Below are positions 37,491 through 49,720 of a DNA stretch of 64,000 bases, one piece after another (position 1 is the first letter of the stretch; the number at the start of each line of letters is the position of its first letter). Under the pieces are notes generated by a model. That model saw only the letters and a program-made list of their open reading frames with translations. It was not told the DNA's origin and did no database searches. Made by a program: the position numbers and the translations under genes. Source of the DNA: Megalopta genalis (lineage: Eukaryota > Arthropoda > Insecta > Hymenoptera > Halictidae); the NCBI RefSeq assembly GCF_051020955.1, contig NC_135026.1, positions 8,098,501 through 8,162,500 on the forward strand. Reading direction: 5' to 3'.

Positions 37491-37515
37491 GAGAGAGAGA
37501 GAGAGAGAGAGAGAG
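37491..37515. repeat. (GA)n microsatellite
   Basis: About 12 perfect GA dinucleotides. GAGAG is also the core word of GAGA-factor sites, but a role here is not shown. Confidence 0.9.
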
Positions 37516-38739
37516 ACATTAACAGGCATCGTTCGCGGCACTCGGAACGACAAATCGTTACGCCAATGGCGGCCATTAGGAGCGCGGAAAGAGTCATAAG
37601 GAAGATCACGATGGATCAGTGCGTTGGGATCGCGTGCGTTCAACGCACATGGTTCCCCGCCGTAGTCGCTAGACCATGCAGCCTTTATAGCCATGCTTTT
37701 TATGATCATGTTTTCTAAACGGAATTTAACACGGTATTTGTTTCGGTTAATCGTTTCCCATTTCTCTTGATTTCTCCTTTTTTAATCGCGGGCTACTATG
37801 GTCTCCGATAAAAAGTTCATTTTAGTAGGGAATTAGTGGAGCGGCGAAATCTATCGATCATTTAGGCGTCGATGAAACGGAATTCGCATCAAATCGTCAC
37901 GGTTTCGTAAAGGCAACACAATGTAGAAACTCTGTCTCAGCTGCAATTAGCTCAGCTTGTTGTTGCCAGTTAGAACCGACGCTGCCCGAGAAATCTCTAA
38001 AAATCCAGTGACTCCGCGGGTGTCGAGAGCCACGAATCAAATGGACCGTGACGAGTCCATTACTGGATGACGTCTGTGCTACCAAAAACTAGTTTTCTGA
38101 TCGGCGTGTGTTTCTCTCGTTCGTACGTTAAAATTGTGTCACCAACGAAAGTGGCAGCGAAAAATCTTTTCCTTTCGAATTGTCCGAAGAGAGCAACCGC
38201 GCCGCCGATTTGGCAACCAGGGGTTAGAAAAAACCATGAATTACAGAGACACAATAAACAAGTCGAGTTTTTAATATTGTTCGGAAGCATTGTTATTGAT
38301 GAAGGATTGGACGAAAGTGAAGGAATAACTTTGATCTGGTCCTAGTACTGTTCTCGCTGATATGGACCAACTTAGGGTTTTTTTTTGTATTGAGGTGGGC
38401 AGACCCGTGCCTGCCAGAAGTTACCAGCTTACCGGGCATCAAGGTGAATGTTGTCAACTACTTGAAGTGGGTATCTGTAAATGATGACATAGTCAAAGAA
38501 AATTTGCAAAAAACTTTGATAATAAATATTGATAATTAGGAAGGGTAGAGAAGGAAGGAATAAGGATTCAAGGAAAAAGGGTGGGAAAAAGACCGATATG
38601 GACAACTTAGGGACGGCTGTGGATGGTATATATACGGATCGATGACGCACATAGCAGGGCGAAAGGTGGTCATCTGGCGGCGAACTTCGGAGGCAACCGT
38701 CAGAACTATCTCAGTTACTGATATAACCGTTTGCTGCTT

Positions 38740-39530
38740 GCACGGATTTAATGAAATTCAATGAAATGTATTGGTAATGAAATAAATTAGTATTGAAATG
38801 ATTTGGTAGTGACATAAATTTGTAATGACATAAATTGGTAGTAAGATAAATTGATGATGAAATAGATTAGTATTGAATCCAAAATTGGCAATGAAGTAAA
38901 TTAGTATTGAAATAAATTAATAGTGAAATAAATTAGTATTGAAACAGATTAGCATTGAACTAAATTGATAATTAAATATATTGATGAGGAAATAAATTAG
39001 TACTCCACTAAATTAGTAATGAAATATATTGATAATGAAATAAATTAATGCTGCACTAAATTAGTAGTGAAATAAATTGGTGATGAAAAAAATTAGTATT
39101 GAACTCAAAATTGGCAGTGAAATAAAATAGTACTTAAATAAATTGATATTGCATTAAATTAAAAGTAAAATAAATTGGCAATGAAATAAATAGGTAATGA
39201 AATATATTGATAATGAAATGAAATAGTATTGAAATAAATTAGTGCTGCACTAAATTAATAGTGAAATAAATTAGTATTGAACTCAAAATTGACAATGAAA
39301 TAAAATACTGCTGAAATAAATTAGTACTGAAATAAATTAACATTGCACTAAATTAGTAGTGAAATAAATTGGCAATGAAACAAATTGGTAATAAAATATA
39401 TTGATAACGAAATAAATTATTATTGAGAAATAAATTAGTGCTGCACTAAATTAGTAGTGAAATAAATTAATAATTAAATATGTTAGTATTGAAATAAATT
39501 AGTATTGAAATGAAATGGTACCGAAACGAA
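38740..39530. repeat. 16-bp minisatellite (AAATAAATTAGTATTG-like)
   Basis: About 49 units such as AAATAAATTAGTATTG, AAATATATTGATAATG and AAATAAATTGGTAGTG, almost all exactly 16 bp. Variant types recur in short blocks. Confidence 0.92.
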
Positions 39531-40085
39531 CAAGAAAAAAGAACAGCTTTTTAAAAATATTGATCGGTGCGCTTCTGATGTTTTCGAACACATGGCTTCG
39601 GACAGATTAAAGTCAAAAGGCGCGAGATTTTTTCCGCAAATCCCTGGAATTCCATTTCGTCACCGCCGCATTGGGTAACAGAATTCGACGATGTCGTTTG
39701 ACCGAGGAAAATTGAAAATGATCTGTTACACGCTTGGCGCAACGTTAGTCCTTAATGGAGTAGCTCGTTAATCGGGCTCACGTTGACTCCCGAAGGCCAT
39801 CTATGCGTATCAATGCCCAGCAATATTCCGTGGGATAGAAATCGAGGAGAATTCTCTCGTCGCTACTGGTTTCGATTAAAAGTAAAATTAGCACCCTGGA
39901 AAGTAGAATTCATCCATACCGGCATAAATTTCCAACAAAATTAGCAAACATCCGCGAGATAGAAATCAACTGTCGTTTTCTTCTCTCGCTACCGGTTTCT
40001 GTCGATCGGTAGAGCACGTGTCCAATACTGTTTGGCAGTGGACCATGTGCTACTTTTTTAACGGCTTTTTTCGTTTAATATTTTC
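39531..40085. other. Unique sequence
   Basis: Nothing coding recognised. Confidence 0.5.
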
Positions 40086-41340
40086 GCCTTTTTCTGAATT
40101 CGCCACTGTTCGCTATACCATTTTGCAAGGTTCCAATTTTCCGTGTTCTTATTTTTCCATGGTTTTTGGAACCCTTTTTTTTATATTTCTCTGATAGCAT
40201 TTTTCATATTTTTCCATTTTCCCACGGATCAATTTTTCCCTTTCCCATTTTCCCATTTTCCTAATTTCCCATTGGTCCATTTTAATATTTTTGCATGGCT
40301 CCAATTTTTCTATTTCTTCACGCTCGCATTTTTCTTATTTTTCCATGCTTTCAGATTTTCTGTATTTATACTGTTCCATTTTGCTACTTCTCTATAGTTC
40401 TAATTTGACAATTTCCTATTTCCATAACTACATTTTCCCAATTTTTCATTGTTCCGTCTTCTCAATTATTCATTGTTCCATTTTCTCAATTTTCCATTTT
40501 TTCATTTTCCCATTTTGGAATGGTTCCAATTTCAGCGTTCCATCTTTTCATTTCTTCATGGTTCCATTTTCTATCTTTCTACTTTCCCAGTTTTGTAATT
40601 CACTATTTGTCTATTTTTCTTTCCCATTTAAAAAATTTTGTCTATTTTAAAGTTTTCCCATGGTTGCATTTTTCAATTTATCTATTCATTCTCCTTTCCA
40701 CGTTTCTGTTGTCCTATGTATCTAATTTTTCATTCTTCCATGGTTACATTTCTTTATTTATCTATTTATTTATTTTTTCATTCTTCCATAGCTCCATTTT
40801 TCTATTTCTTCATTCTACTATAGTTCCATTTCTTTATTTACCTATTTATCTACTTTTCGATGTAACTATTTATCGATTTTTCCTTCGTTCTATGTTTCCA
40901 TTTTTCTATTTATCTATTTTTCTTTTTTTGCACGGTATATTATTATTTATACGTATATTATTTATTTATTTGTACAGTATTTAATGGTTCCATTTTTATA
41001 TTTATCCATTTTTTTTTATCATAGTCACATTTATCTATTCGTCCATTTCCCATTGTTCCATTTGTTTGTCATTCTATTATTCCACTATTCTATTTGTCTA
41101 ATCCTCTATTTTTCTACCTTACCTTTTTTTCTCTATGTTTGCATTTTTCAACGTTAATATATATAATTATACAATATAATTATAAAATATAATTGTATAT
41201 ATTTTATAATTTGTTTCTCTATTTACTTATTTTCCCTCTTTTATATATTTCCACATTTATCCATTTAACTATTTTTCCTCTCTTCCACGGTTCGATTTTT
41301 CTACTTGTCTATTTTTCCTTTTCCACCTGGTACCATTATT
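40086..41340 (+). repeat. Pyrimidine-strand array, third block
   Basis: TTTTTCTATTTTTCCATGGT-like degenerate units with the plus strand pyrimidine-rich. It is interrupted by a TATATAATTATA-rich tract at 41155-41215. Confidence 0.88.
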
Positions 41341-43396
41341 ATCCACGGAAGATTTTCGTCCGTAATTATCTCCTCCCGCCGTTCGTTGTTCCTAATCGAC
41401 TGAAACTCGAATGAATTAGCGTCCGAAACGATCGCCTGTTTTTTGTGTGTCAGGCGAATTTCTGGTTTTAAGGTCGCCCGAGAAAATGGGGCAACGTGCC
41501 CGATCCCGGACCTAAAAGAAAAGAGAAACCGATGGACCAAGGTACACGGTGAACGACCGACTTTTTGAACCGTTTTCTGGTCTCGTCATTATAAGACCCG
41601 CTAGATCGTCCGTTGTTCGCAGCGGCCACCTTGAACCAGTATTCGGCCGAGTCCGAGCGGACTTGGCTCACTTTCGACTGGTTCGCCGCGCGAGCCCACT
41701 TGCGAAACTCCCGCCGTTTCGATTCGACAAGCCAGCTTCTGCCATTAACGATATTTCCCGATAACGATGACATTTACTCGGGCCGGCGTTGCTGCACCCT
41801 GCTGCACTCCGACTTCCCACTATCTCAGCTCGCAGAAACACGAACTATCGTTAGACAGTTCCCGCGAAAACATTCCGTTTCAATCGAAAACGTGCGAACA
41901 ACTTTCCAAATAAATTATTCGATCCGCAACAGCGAATGTTATAAATAAACCAGCGGCACCGCGAGCTAGCGAAACCCTCTCGAACTTATCTTTTACAGTT
42001 CGCCTGCAATTTTGTACATTCCAGTTTCGTAGGAAAGCGAAATTTTGTTGAAAATCGCGCAAGTTCAAAAGTAGCAAGAAGTAGCGTTCGAAACGAACGT
42101 CATTGTTTTCCCGACGGTTACAACATTCGCGTGAAACGAGTCGCAAGTCCAACGTTCGTTAACATTTTTGTTTGTAAACCTTCGGAAAGATAACAATTGT
42201 CGTAAACTTTCGGACGCTTGTTTTTTAAACATCGCGCGAACCTAGAATGGTGGCAACAGCTTCAACTTTCACGCGCGAGAAGCGGCAAGTTCGACCTTCT
42301 CGAAGTTACAATTTTTGTAAACGTCTGATTGTTAATAACAACCGAAATACAGCCGTTCACGTGCACGAATAATTAAAGCAATGTGTTTCGCTTTCGATTT
42401 CACGATTTTGTCCTCGAAGAATTGTTCGACCATCGTGTAGCAGACTCCGGGTCATCGTTGACCCAGAACTTGAATACACGTTTACGAAATTTCATATTTT
42501 TTTAAACAAACTTCTCGCCATTCCATATTATTATAAACATTATTGAATAACCAGAAAGTTCGGCGCAGAGCAGGTATAGTAAAAATTCAGCTACAGGTCA
42601 AAAGTGACCCGTCGTCGGATAACCATATCTTTCTATGAAAAGAAGAAGTTCTTTCAAAAAATAATAATTCAACTAATCATTTGAAAATTGAATTTTGACC
42701 AAAAAATGCGGCGTTTCAGACCACTGCGCAACGCTGAAACGATTTTGGCCGGTGGAAACGGGTTCCCAGACCGCCGTGCGTTGAAAGAGTCCGGCTGGAG
42801 CTGCGCAGGGTGCAAACGATCGGATCGCGAGGGAACGGTTCGCGGGAAATTGTAAACAGGATGCTTTCGCTTTTAACGAGCGACGAGTGAACAAATCGAT
42901 TAAGCAAGCGCAGTTCGAAAGCCTAGCTTCTTTCGCGTTCTCCTGTTTCCGCAACATATCTGGAAAGTTACGCCTCGGTTTTCGCACCCTCTGTCGCTCG
43001 CCGGCGATGCAACACGGTGGCTCAACGGCTCTAAAAATTTCGAATTGTTTGTGAAACAACGCGCTTTTAGTCGCGATCTGTTGCAACCGTGATTTCGTCT
43101 GCAGTTTTCGCGGAACCTTTCTGTTTCCCCATCGAATGTCTTTTTACGTTCCAAGGAGGATGCAATGTTTGTTTGCCCGATAATTGGCCCGACATTCGGT
43201 GAAAGGATCCAACTCTGCGAAACTATAGCGATCTATCTGGCGTAATCTGTCGGCTCCTGATCATCGATATTTTAATAACACGATTGTTCGCCACAGGTGT
43301 GTACATTTAAACCACGGATTTTCGTGTATTCATCGCCAAATATTTGAATGGCGTTTAATTCGATATGATTAAAATGTTACATTATGATTCTGCAAT
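41341..43396. other. Unique intron sequence with a short dispersed motif
   Basis: Moderately GC-rich, with short overlapping frames on both strands and no recognisable domain. TTTCAGACCACTGCGCAACG at about 42715 belongs to a diffuse dispersed motif. Confidence 0.5.
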
Positions 43397-43677
43397 AAGA
43401 AAAATTCAGTAATTTTAGTCTTAGCTTCTCAGGTTCAGTACCATTGGATAACTCAGATTCTTCCGATTAAAATGAGTCCAAACACGATGTAGATGGTAGA
43501 AGTTTTACGGACTCGATGCATGATAAAAAATCATTTTTGAAATTTTGAAAATAATTTTGATGGTTCAATTTGCATCGTGTTTGGACTCAATTTGATCGGG
43601 AGCATCTCAGCTATCCAATGGTGTTACGTCTGAACAGCTAAGGCTCGAATTACTAATTTTGATATCTTCATTTTTTG
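43397..43677. mobile_element. Palindromic element sharing a core with the 25-33 kb family
   Basis: The arms at about 43400-43495 and 43565-43675 are reverse complements (AAAATGAGTCCAAACACGAT versus ATCGTGTTTGGACTCAATTT). The same core, GTGTTTGGACTCATTT plus CGGAAGAATCTCAACTATCC, is in copies A, B and C. Confidence 0.78.
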
Positions 43678-44130
43678 CTGATTGTTTTTTTCTTCTGCTT
43701 TATCGAGCCGTGCCCGAGCACTGGGAAAGAACTTCTAGAAAAATTTGCTAATTCGAGTGAGCACTACTCCATAGCCTTATCGACTTTGTAGTGATTCTAT
43801 CCGAAAACTCGCCGCTAAATTGGAAGCTCCGAGTTCATAACAAAAGCAACTCGTCCTATCTGCAGCAACGGTCATGTGTAATCCAGTAACAGCTCTCGCA
43901 ATTTGCGAGTACCCGTTAAACGCGTGACTGAGTTACGAATTGGGTATTACTGGGTCGTAACTCAAATATTACCCAAGCTATGAGGGGAACGTCAAAACTG
44001 AGAAGTCATTAGTAACATACACTCACCGACAAAAGTTAGGAAACTTAACGTATCGTTAACATTCGTGTAAAATTTATTAGTATTACAGTGAAGCGTATAA
44101 CACATTGTTTATGTTGCAATGTTGTTTTAC
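43678..44130. other. Unique sequence
   Basis: No gene recognised. Confidence 0.5.
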
Positions 44131-44350
44131 TTAGTGCGTACCAGAAATATAAAAAATACAAAGAACAAAAATAAAATAAAAATAAAAAATAAACAACGTA
44201 GAAAAATAAAATAAGAATAAAAAATGAACGAAAGAAATAGAAGATACAAAAATAAAATAAATCAAAAAGAATACAAAGTAAGAAAATAAAATGAAATTAA
44301 GAAATAAATAAAAAGATACGAAATAGAAAAATAAAATAAAAATAAACATT
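44131..44350. repeat. A-rich AAATAAAATAAAAA low-complexity tract
   Basis: About 220 bp of adenine-rich sequence with interspersed T and G. The minus-strand frame is an artefact of composition. Confidence 0.85.
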
Positions 44351-45260
44351 TTTTCTATGAAAAATTAACACTAAACCCACCGAGGACTAAAAATGACCTG
44401 TTTGCTTTATAATAATGGCAAGACTAGTTTTATTTCGAATGATCTCGAATTAATACATTAAAACGAATTTATAAAAATAAAAAAATGTGAAAGCAAAGAT
44501 ACAAAAATTTGCTGAACCGTTTGAACGGAGCGAAACATTCGCGTCAGATCGATCATAAAAATCGTCCTGCTTCAGAAACCAAAGAAAACAAGAACGAAGT
44601 TTTCGCAACCGAGGCGAGGAATCTAAAAAGCATTAGCCAGCCGCCGCTTTCGCAATTTTCGATCGTTTACTCGAGATCCCTACCCTCGATCTGCTGTCGA
44701 TCCTGTTCCGATCCTCTCTCGGCCGTCGATCCAGGCCAAATTGTCACAAAGGATCGATGCTGTGCACGCGTAATCGATCACCGTTGTAGAAAGTTGCAAG
44801 CTGAATGGGAAGAAGACGAAGTAGGAAACGTTTGGTTCGAGGAAAGTTTGGTATCCGGATTAGGAGGACGAAAATTTCTTGCGCAGGTACCGTTTCGATA
44901 CCTTTCACCTAGTGTGCACGTCTTCGACACGATTGCTATTTTACCGGCAGCCGTTATTACCGCGGCACGCGATATCGATCTCCGCCGTAATTAACTGCTC
45001 GGCCACGAAGAGTCACTGTCGCAGGCCTTGACTGGCAACGTCGCATATTTTTATTTCGCACACGTTCGTTCGTTTCTGTCTCGCGACGGGACGACGATCA
45101 CTGGTATTATAAATCACGGTCCGATACGAATTGTTGCTATATGCCGCGTTCCTTGTCGAAGTAAAACAATATATGAAAAATATTCAAAATTCACAGAAAT
45201 CATATTTTTTCATTATTTCTCCGCCAAATGTTTGCTGAACTCTTCAAAGTTCTCGGCTGT
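44351..45260. other. Unique sequence
   Basis: A 161-codon open stretch (44509-44994) contains no ATG and no recognisable domain, so no gene is called. Confidence 0.5.
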
Positions 45261-46083
45261 AATTCGAAGAACTGTATTTCAATCGCATTGCGTTCCAATT
45301 ACATTACATTTCAATTACACTGGAATTCAATTACATTCCACATCAGTCGCTTTGTATTTCAATTAACGCACACTTCGATTACACTTGCATTTCGATTACC
45401 ATGTATTTCAATTACATTATGTTTCAATTACATCGTACATCAGTTACATTGTGTTTCACTTACATTACATTTCATTTCAATTATATTGTAGGTTAATTTC
45501 TTGTATTTCTATTACCCTACATTTCAATTACATTATATTTCAATTACAACGTATTTCGATTACATTACATTTCATTTTAATTATATTGTGTTTCAATTAC
45601 AACGTATTTATATTACATTATATTTCAATAAAATTACATTTCATTTTAATTATATTGTGTTTCACACAATTACAACGTATTTAGATTACATTCTAATTCA
45701 ATTACAACGTATTTCAATTACATTGTAATTCAATTACAACGTATTTTAATTGCATTGTACTTTAATTACATTGCACTTCAATTACATAGTATTTCAATTA
45801 CATTACATATCAATTATATTGTGTTTCAAATACCTTGTATTTCAATTACATTGTAATTCAATTACAGCCTATTTCAATTATATTGTACTTCAATTACATT
45901 GCACTTCGATCAAATTGTATTTCAATTACACAGGTGATTAGAATAATCAGTAAATGAATTAACTGAAAGGTTTGAATTACGTAATTGAATTACAATGTAA
46001 TTGAAATAGGACGCAATTGAATGACAATGTAATTGAAATAGGACGTAATTGAATGACAATGTAATCGAAATAGAACCTAATTG
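45261..46083. repeat. 16-17-bp TTTCAATTACATTGTA minisatellite with an inverted tail
   Basis: Units such as TTTCAATTACATTGTA and TTTCAATTACAACGTA run to about 45940. From about 45975 the same units read in reverse complement (ACAATGTAATTGAAATAGGA), so the array folds back on itself. It ends about 85 bp before coding exon 2. Confidence 0.88.
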
Positions 46084-46168
46084 AATTTGCCTAACTTTGT
46101 GCACGGTGCATTACGAAAGAGCAAAGCTCGCAGTGACATTGAATTGACGGTGAACTTGTTCTCCACAG

Positions 46169-46306
46169 CATCTGATGTCCGGCTGGCTGCTCGACTACAG
46201 CTACAAGTGTCAACCGGTGGACTACTCGCAGAACCCGTCCGCGCTACGAATGGCGAACCTCTGCTGGTGGTACTTCATCAGCAAGTTCACGGAATTCGCT
46301 GACACG
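46169..46306 (+). CDS. ELOVL: ELOVL coding exon 2 (residues 116-161): loop with CQPVDYS and KxxExxDT motif
   Basis: The exon lies between an acceptor TTCTCCACAG and a donor ACG|GTAAGC and encodes 46 residues in phase 0. It starts HLMSGWLLDY and continues with SYKCQPVDYS, a loop shared by many insect ELOVL proteins. It ends in the membrane-proximal WWYFISKFTEFADT. K154, E157, D160 and T161 form the family's KxxExxDT motif, so the exon finishes exactly on the motif's last residue. The exon stands only about 85 bp downstream of a palindromic 16-17 bp minisatellite block (45.3-46.08 kb). It must be joined to exon 1 across a 10.8-kb intron. Confidence 0.95.
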
Positions 46307-47080
46307 GTAAGCAGAACGAATTGCGAAACGGTGGAAAAGTTTTTCGGCCCCGATTTTCCAAGAGTTTCTTCATCGGCAGAATCGCCGAAGCAGAAACGAC
46401 CGATTTCGGCAATGGCCCCTCCTTCTGCTCCGAGAGAAGCTGTTTCACTTTTTCCTCTTCTGCTCGTTGCACTTTTTTTCTAAATTCGAGCTAAATTCGT
46501 TTCTAATTCTAGGTCTAACTCGATTCAAATTTATCTGGTGAAAAGATACACTTATAAAGACAGTCCTACGAATTGTGTTAGAAACCAACTTCCAACTCGA
46601 ACAGATGCACTAGCAATGTCTTTTGCAAAAGCAGTTACACGTGAAAGTGTGTTTCTCAATCTGTGCATATCCATGTGATCTAGCATTGCCCATCTAATGA
46701 TTAGGATCTTTATGCAAATCCCCATTTTCATAGGTTAATTATTACTAATCTTAAACTGGGAATTAAGGAGAGATCGTCGTCATCGACTAAACGACTCTTA
46801 TTAAATTATTTTCTCAACGTTTCGCAACCATTGCAGCTACCTTTGCAGGGGTCCAAAGACACGCTGTCACTGATGTGTGCCTGGTGATGTCATAGTAGAG
46901 TTTGTTCATGTTCTGCCACTGACGTTCTTCATTGCTCTTGCGTTAGTAGGGGTCTTAGTTACCTACAATATTTCTCTATACTTTCTCAGAAAGCATCTTT
47001 TGATATTTGCTACGACTACAGCTCTGTTAAAAGGTACTGTGTGTCCTGTTTTAATTTGACGTTCTGGTACAGCTGATTGA
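46307..47080. other. 5' part of ELOVL intron between coding exons 2 and 3
   Basis: Unique sequence. Short frames here, including a hydrophobic one at 46877-47059, have no family resemblance. Confidence 0.5.
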
Positions 47081-48540
47081 ATATGACCCAATCTGAGGCC
47101 CAATCTGAGGCCCAATCTGAGATCCAATTTGGATAATAATTCATAAATACTATAGAAATTATTTTAAAGAAGCAGTCATGTTAGTCTTTTTATCCTGTTT
47201 TAGACTGTAAATTGTGCCGAACCTGTGACATTATTAATTTAACCTGCAGAGTGTGTTAGTCCTTTGTTGGTAGAACCACATTGTTTTAGTTTCTAGACTG
47301 TGTTAAATCTTTCACACTGTTTTAATCTCTGGACTGTGTTAGATCGTCTACACTGTTTAACATCATAGTCTGTGCCAGATCTTTTATATTATTTTAGACT
47401 GTAGAGTGTATTAGAGATTTTATATTGAATTAGAGTCCAGTTGTTCTTAGACTTTAACCTGATTTAGACTGTTTGATCTTATACATTTACTTAGACTGTA
47501 GACGACTGTGTGTGTCTGATCTTTTACACTGATCTAGACTGCAGACTTGTTAGATCTTTCATAGTGACTTAGTCTCTATTCATTCTTAGACTTTAACCTG
47601 ATTTAGATTGCACACTGTGTTAGATCTCTTAGACTGATTTAGACTCTAGTCATTCTTAGACTTTGACCTGATTTAGAATGCAAATTATGTTCGATCTTCT
47701 ACATTGATTTTAGACTGTAAACTTTGTTATATATTCTATACTGAGTTAGACTCTTAGTCATTCTTAGAATTTAATCTGATTTACACTTTAAACTTTGTTT
47801 AATCTTTTACACCCTTTTAGACTGTATATTGTGTTTGATCTTTTAGAATGTTTTATACTGTGGACTGTGCTGGATCTTTTACACTGATTTAAACTATAAA
47901 CTGTGATTAACCCTTGTAACTAGTTTTGACTGTACTCTATCTTATATCTCCAATACAGTTTCAATCTTCGGATTGTGTTAGATCTTTTATCCTCTTTTCT
48001 ACTGCAAACTATGTTTAACCCTTGCATCTTATTTTGACTGCAGACTGTGTTAGCTCTTTTACAGTGTTTCAGTCTCTAGACTCTGTTAGATCTTTTACAA
48101 TGTTTAACACCACAGACTGTGATAGGTCTTTTACACTATTTTATACTATAAACTGTGTTACATCTTTTGTGCTGTAGTTAGACTCTAGTAATTCTTAAAC
48201 TTCAACCTGATTCAGATTGTAAACTGTGTTTAATTTTTTACACTCTTTTAGTGCATAAACTATGTTTAACCATAGACACTGTTTTAGTCTCTAGACTGTG
48301 TTAGACCGTCTACATTGTGCAACACCATATATTGCATCAGATCTTTCAGACTGTTTTAAACTACAGACTTTGATAGGTCTTTCATATTGACTTAGACACA
48401 AATCATTCTTACAATCAATACTAAACTGTGTCTAGTACTTTACACTCATAGAAACCCTAAACTATGTCAGATCAGCTACCTTATTTAACACCATAGACAG
48501 TGTCAGATCTTTGACACTGATTAAGACTGCAATCAATGCT
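47081..48540. repeat. About 36-bp degenerate minisatellite (TTAGACTGTAAACTGTGTTA family)
   Basis: Words TGTTAGATCTTTTACACTG and TTTAGACTGTAAACTGTG alternate for 1.45 kb, filling most of the 2.3-kb intron and ending about 100 bp before coding exon 3. Confidence 0.88.
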
Positions 48541-48642
48541 GGTCTCCCCAGCCATTCGCTCAGACCTATACAAAAATTCTCCAAACAAATCTACAATGCA
48601 TTTTCACGATTTGCTCGATCATCTTTGAAATCGCGATTTCAG

Positions 48643-48885
48643 ATGTTCTTCACGCTGCGCAAGAAAGACAGCCAAGTGACCTTCTTGCACCTGTACCACC
48701 ACTCGCTGACACCACTGGAGACGTGGATCTGCGTGAAGTTCATCGCCGGAGGCCACGGCACCCTCGGCAACCTAATCAATAACGCCGTCCACGTGATCAT
48801 GTACCTGTACTACCTTGTGTCCGCGATGGGACCCGAGTACCAAAAGTATTTGTGGTGGAAGAAGCACTTGACCACTGTTCAACTG
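48643..48885 (+). CDS. ELOVL: ELOVL coding exon 3 (residues 162-242): catalytic histidine box
   Basis: The exon is bounded by an acceptor GCGATTTCAG and a donor CTG|GTAGGT and encodes 81 residues in phase 0. It begins MFFTLRKKDS and then carries QVTFLHLYHH (residues 172-181). This fits the QxxFLHxYHH form of the elongase histidine box, whose HxxHH histidines (177, 180, 181) are required for the condensation reaction in this family. The segment NNAVHVIMYLYY (207-218) is the NxxVHxxMYxYY motif. GPEYQKYLWWKKHLTTVQ precedes the junction and supplies T238 and Q241 of the TxxQxxQ motif, whose last Q comes from the next exon. No catalytic residue is missing. The preceding 2.3-kb intron is nearly filled by a minisatellite that ends about 100 bp before the exon. 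Confidence 0.96.
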
Positions 48886-49009
48886 GTAGGTCTATCGCCA
48901 ACTACACTGCCGAGTATAACTGTAGCACCATTACAATTCTTCGATAATTTTTGACGTTCACACGCCGATTTCCAAAATGAAGTATAAATGCATTTTAATG
49001 AATTAAATT

Positions 49010-49720
49010 TATCTGGTAATCGGTTACAGAAGGGTCTAGTTAGGTGTGTGTTAGGTCTAGGTTCGACTTCAAAAGTAAAAAAACAATTTTAAACATTTTT
49101 TGTACTCATCTCGACATATACACGGTAACGTGGCAACAAACATAACCTAGACAGAATTCGGATTTAATTCGCATCTAATCTGGACCCAGTCTAGATCTCA
49201 GTGAACAAATTGGGAATCACATGATAATAGTCTATTTTGTTTCGGACTCGTGTAAGCTGAATTTAAATCGTTAGGTCCAGATTCGGGCTAGGTTAGGTCT
49301 AGGTTAGGTCTCAAACACGGAAAACTGTTTAAAACGATTTTTCTAGACGTAACCAAATAAATTAGGAGTCGCATAATACTAGTCTATTTTGTTTCAAACT
49401 CATTTTAACCTAAATTTAAAGCGTTAGGTCCAGATTAGGGCTAGGTTAGGTATAGGTTAGGTCTCAAACACGAAAAACAGTTTAAAACAATTTTTCTAGA
49501 CGTAACCAAATAAATTAGGAGTCACATAATACTAGTCTATTTTGTTTCAAACTCGTGTAAACTAAATTTAAAGCGTTAGGTCCAGATTAGGGCTAGGTTA
49601 GGTATCGGTTACATCTCAAACACGATAAACTGTTTAAAAGAATTTTTCTAGACTCAACTAAATAAATTAAGCGTTACATAACACTAATGCAGTACATAAC
49701 GCTATGTTAGGTCTAACACA
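49010..49720 (+). repeat. About 152-bp tandem repeat with clustered GTTAGGT words
   Basis: CGTTAGGTCCAGATT landmarks lie at about 49269, 49421 and 49574, with GGGCTAGGTTAGGT and TAATACTAGTCTATTTTG in each unit. A more diverged unit precedes them. Confidence 0.88.

Larger units (their letters stand above)
35851..38740. other. Long unique intron stretch
   Basis: It contains a run of ten C (36440-36449) and a GA microsatellite (37491-37515). No coding exon was recognised. Overlapping frames around 37.3-38.4 kb lack family features. Confidence 0.5.

Noticed and set aside
44509..44994. 161-codon open frame in the intron between coding exons 1 and 2
   Set aside because: It opens at a TTG and contains no ATG, no recognisable domain, and no convincing splice context.
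46877..47059. Hydrophobic 60-residue frame considered as an alternative elongase exon
   Set aside because: It has no elongase motif, begins after no good acceptor in the right phase, and does not resemble any segment of the protein.
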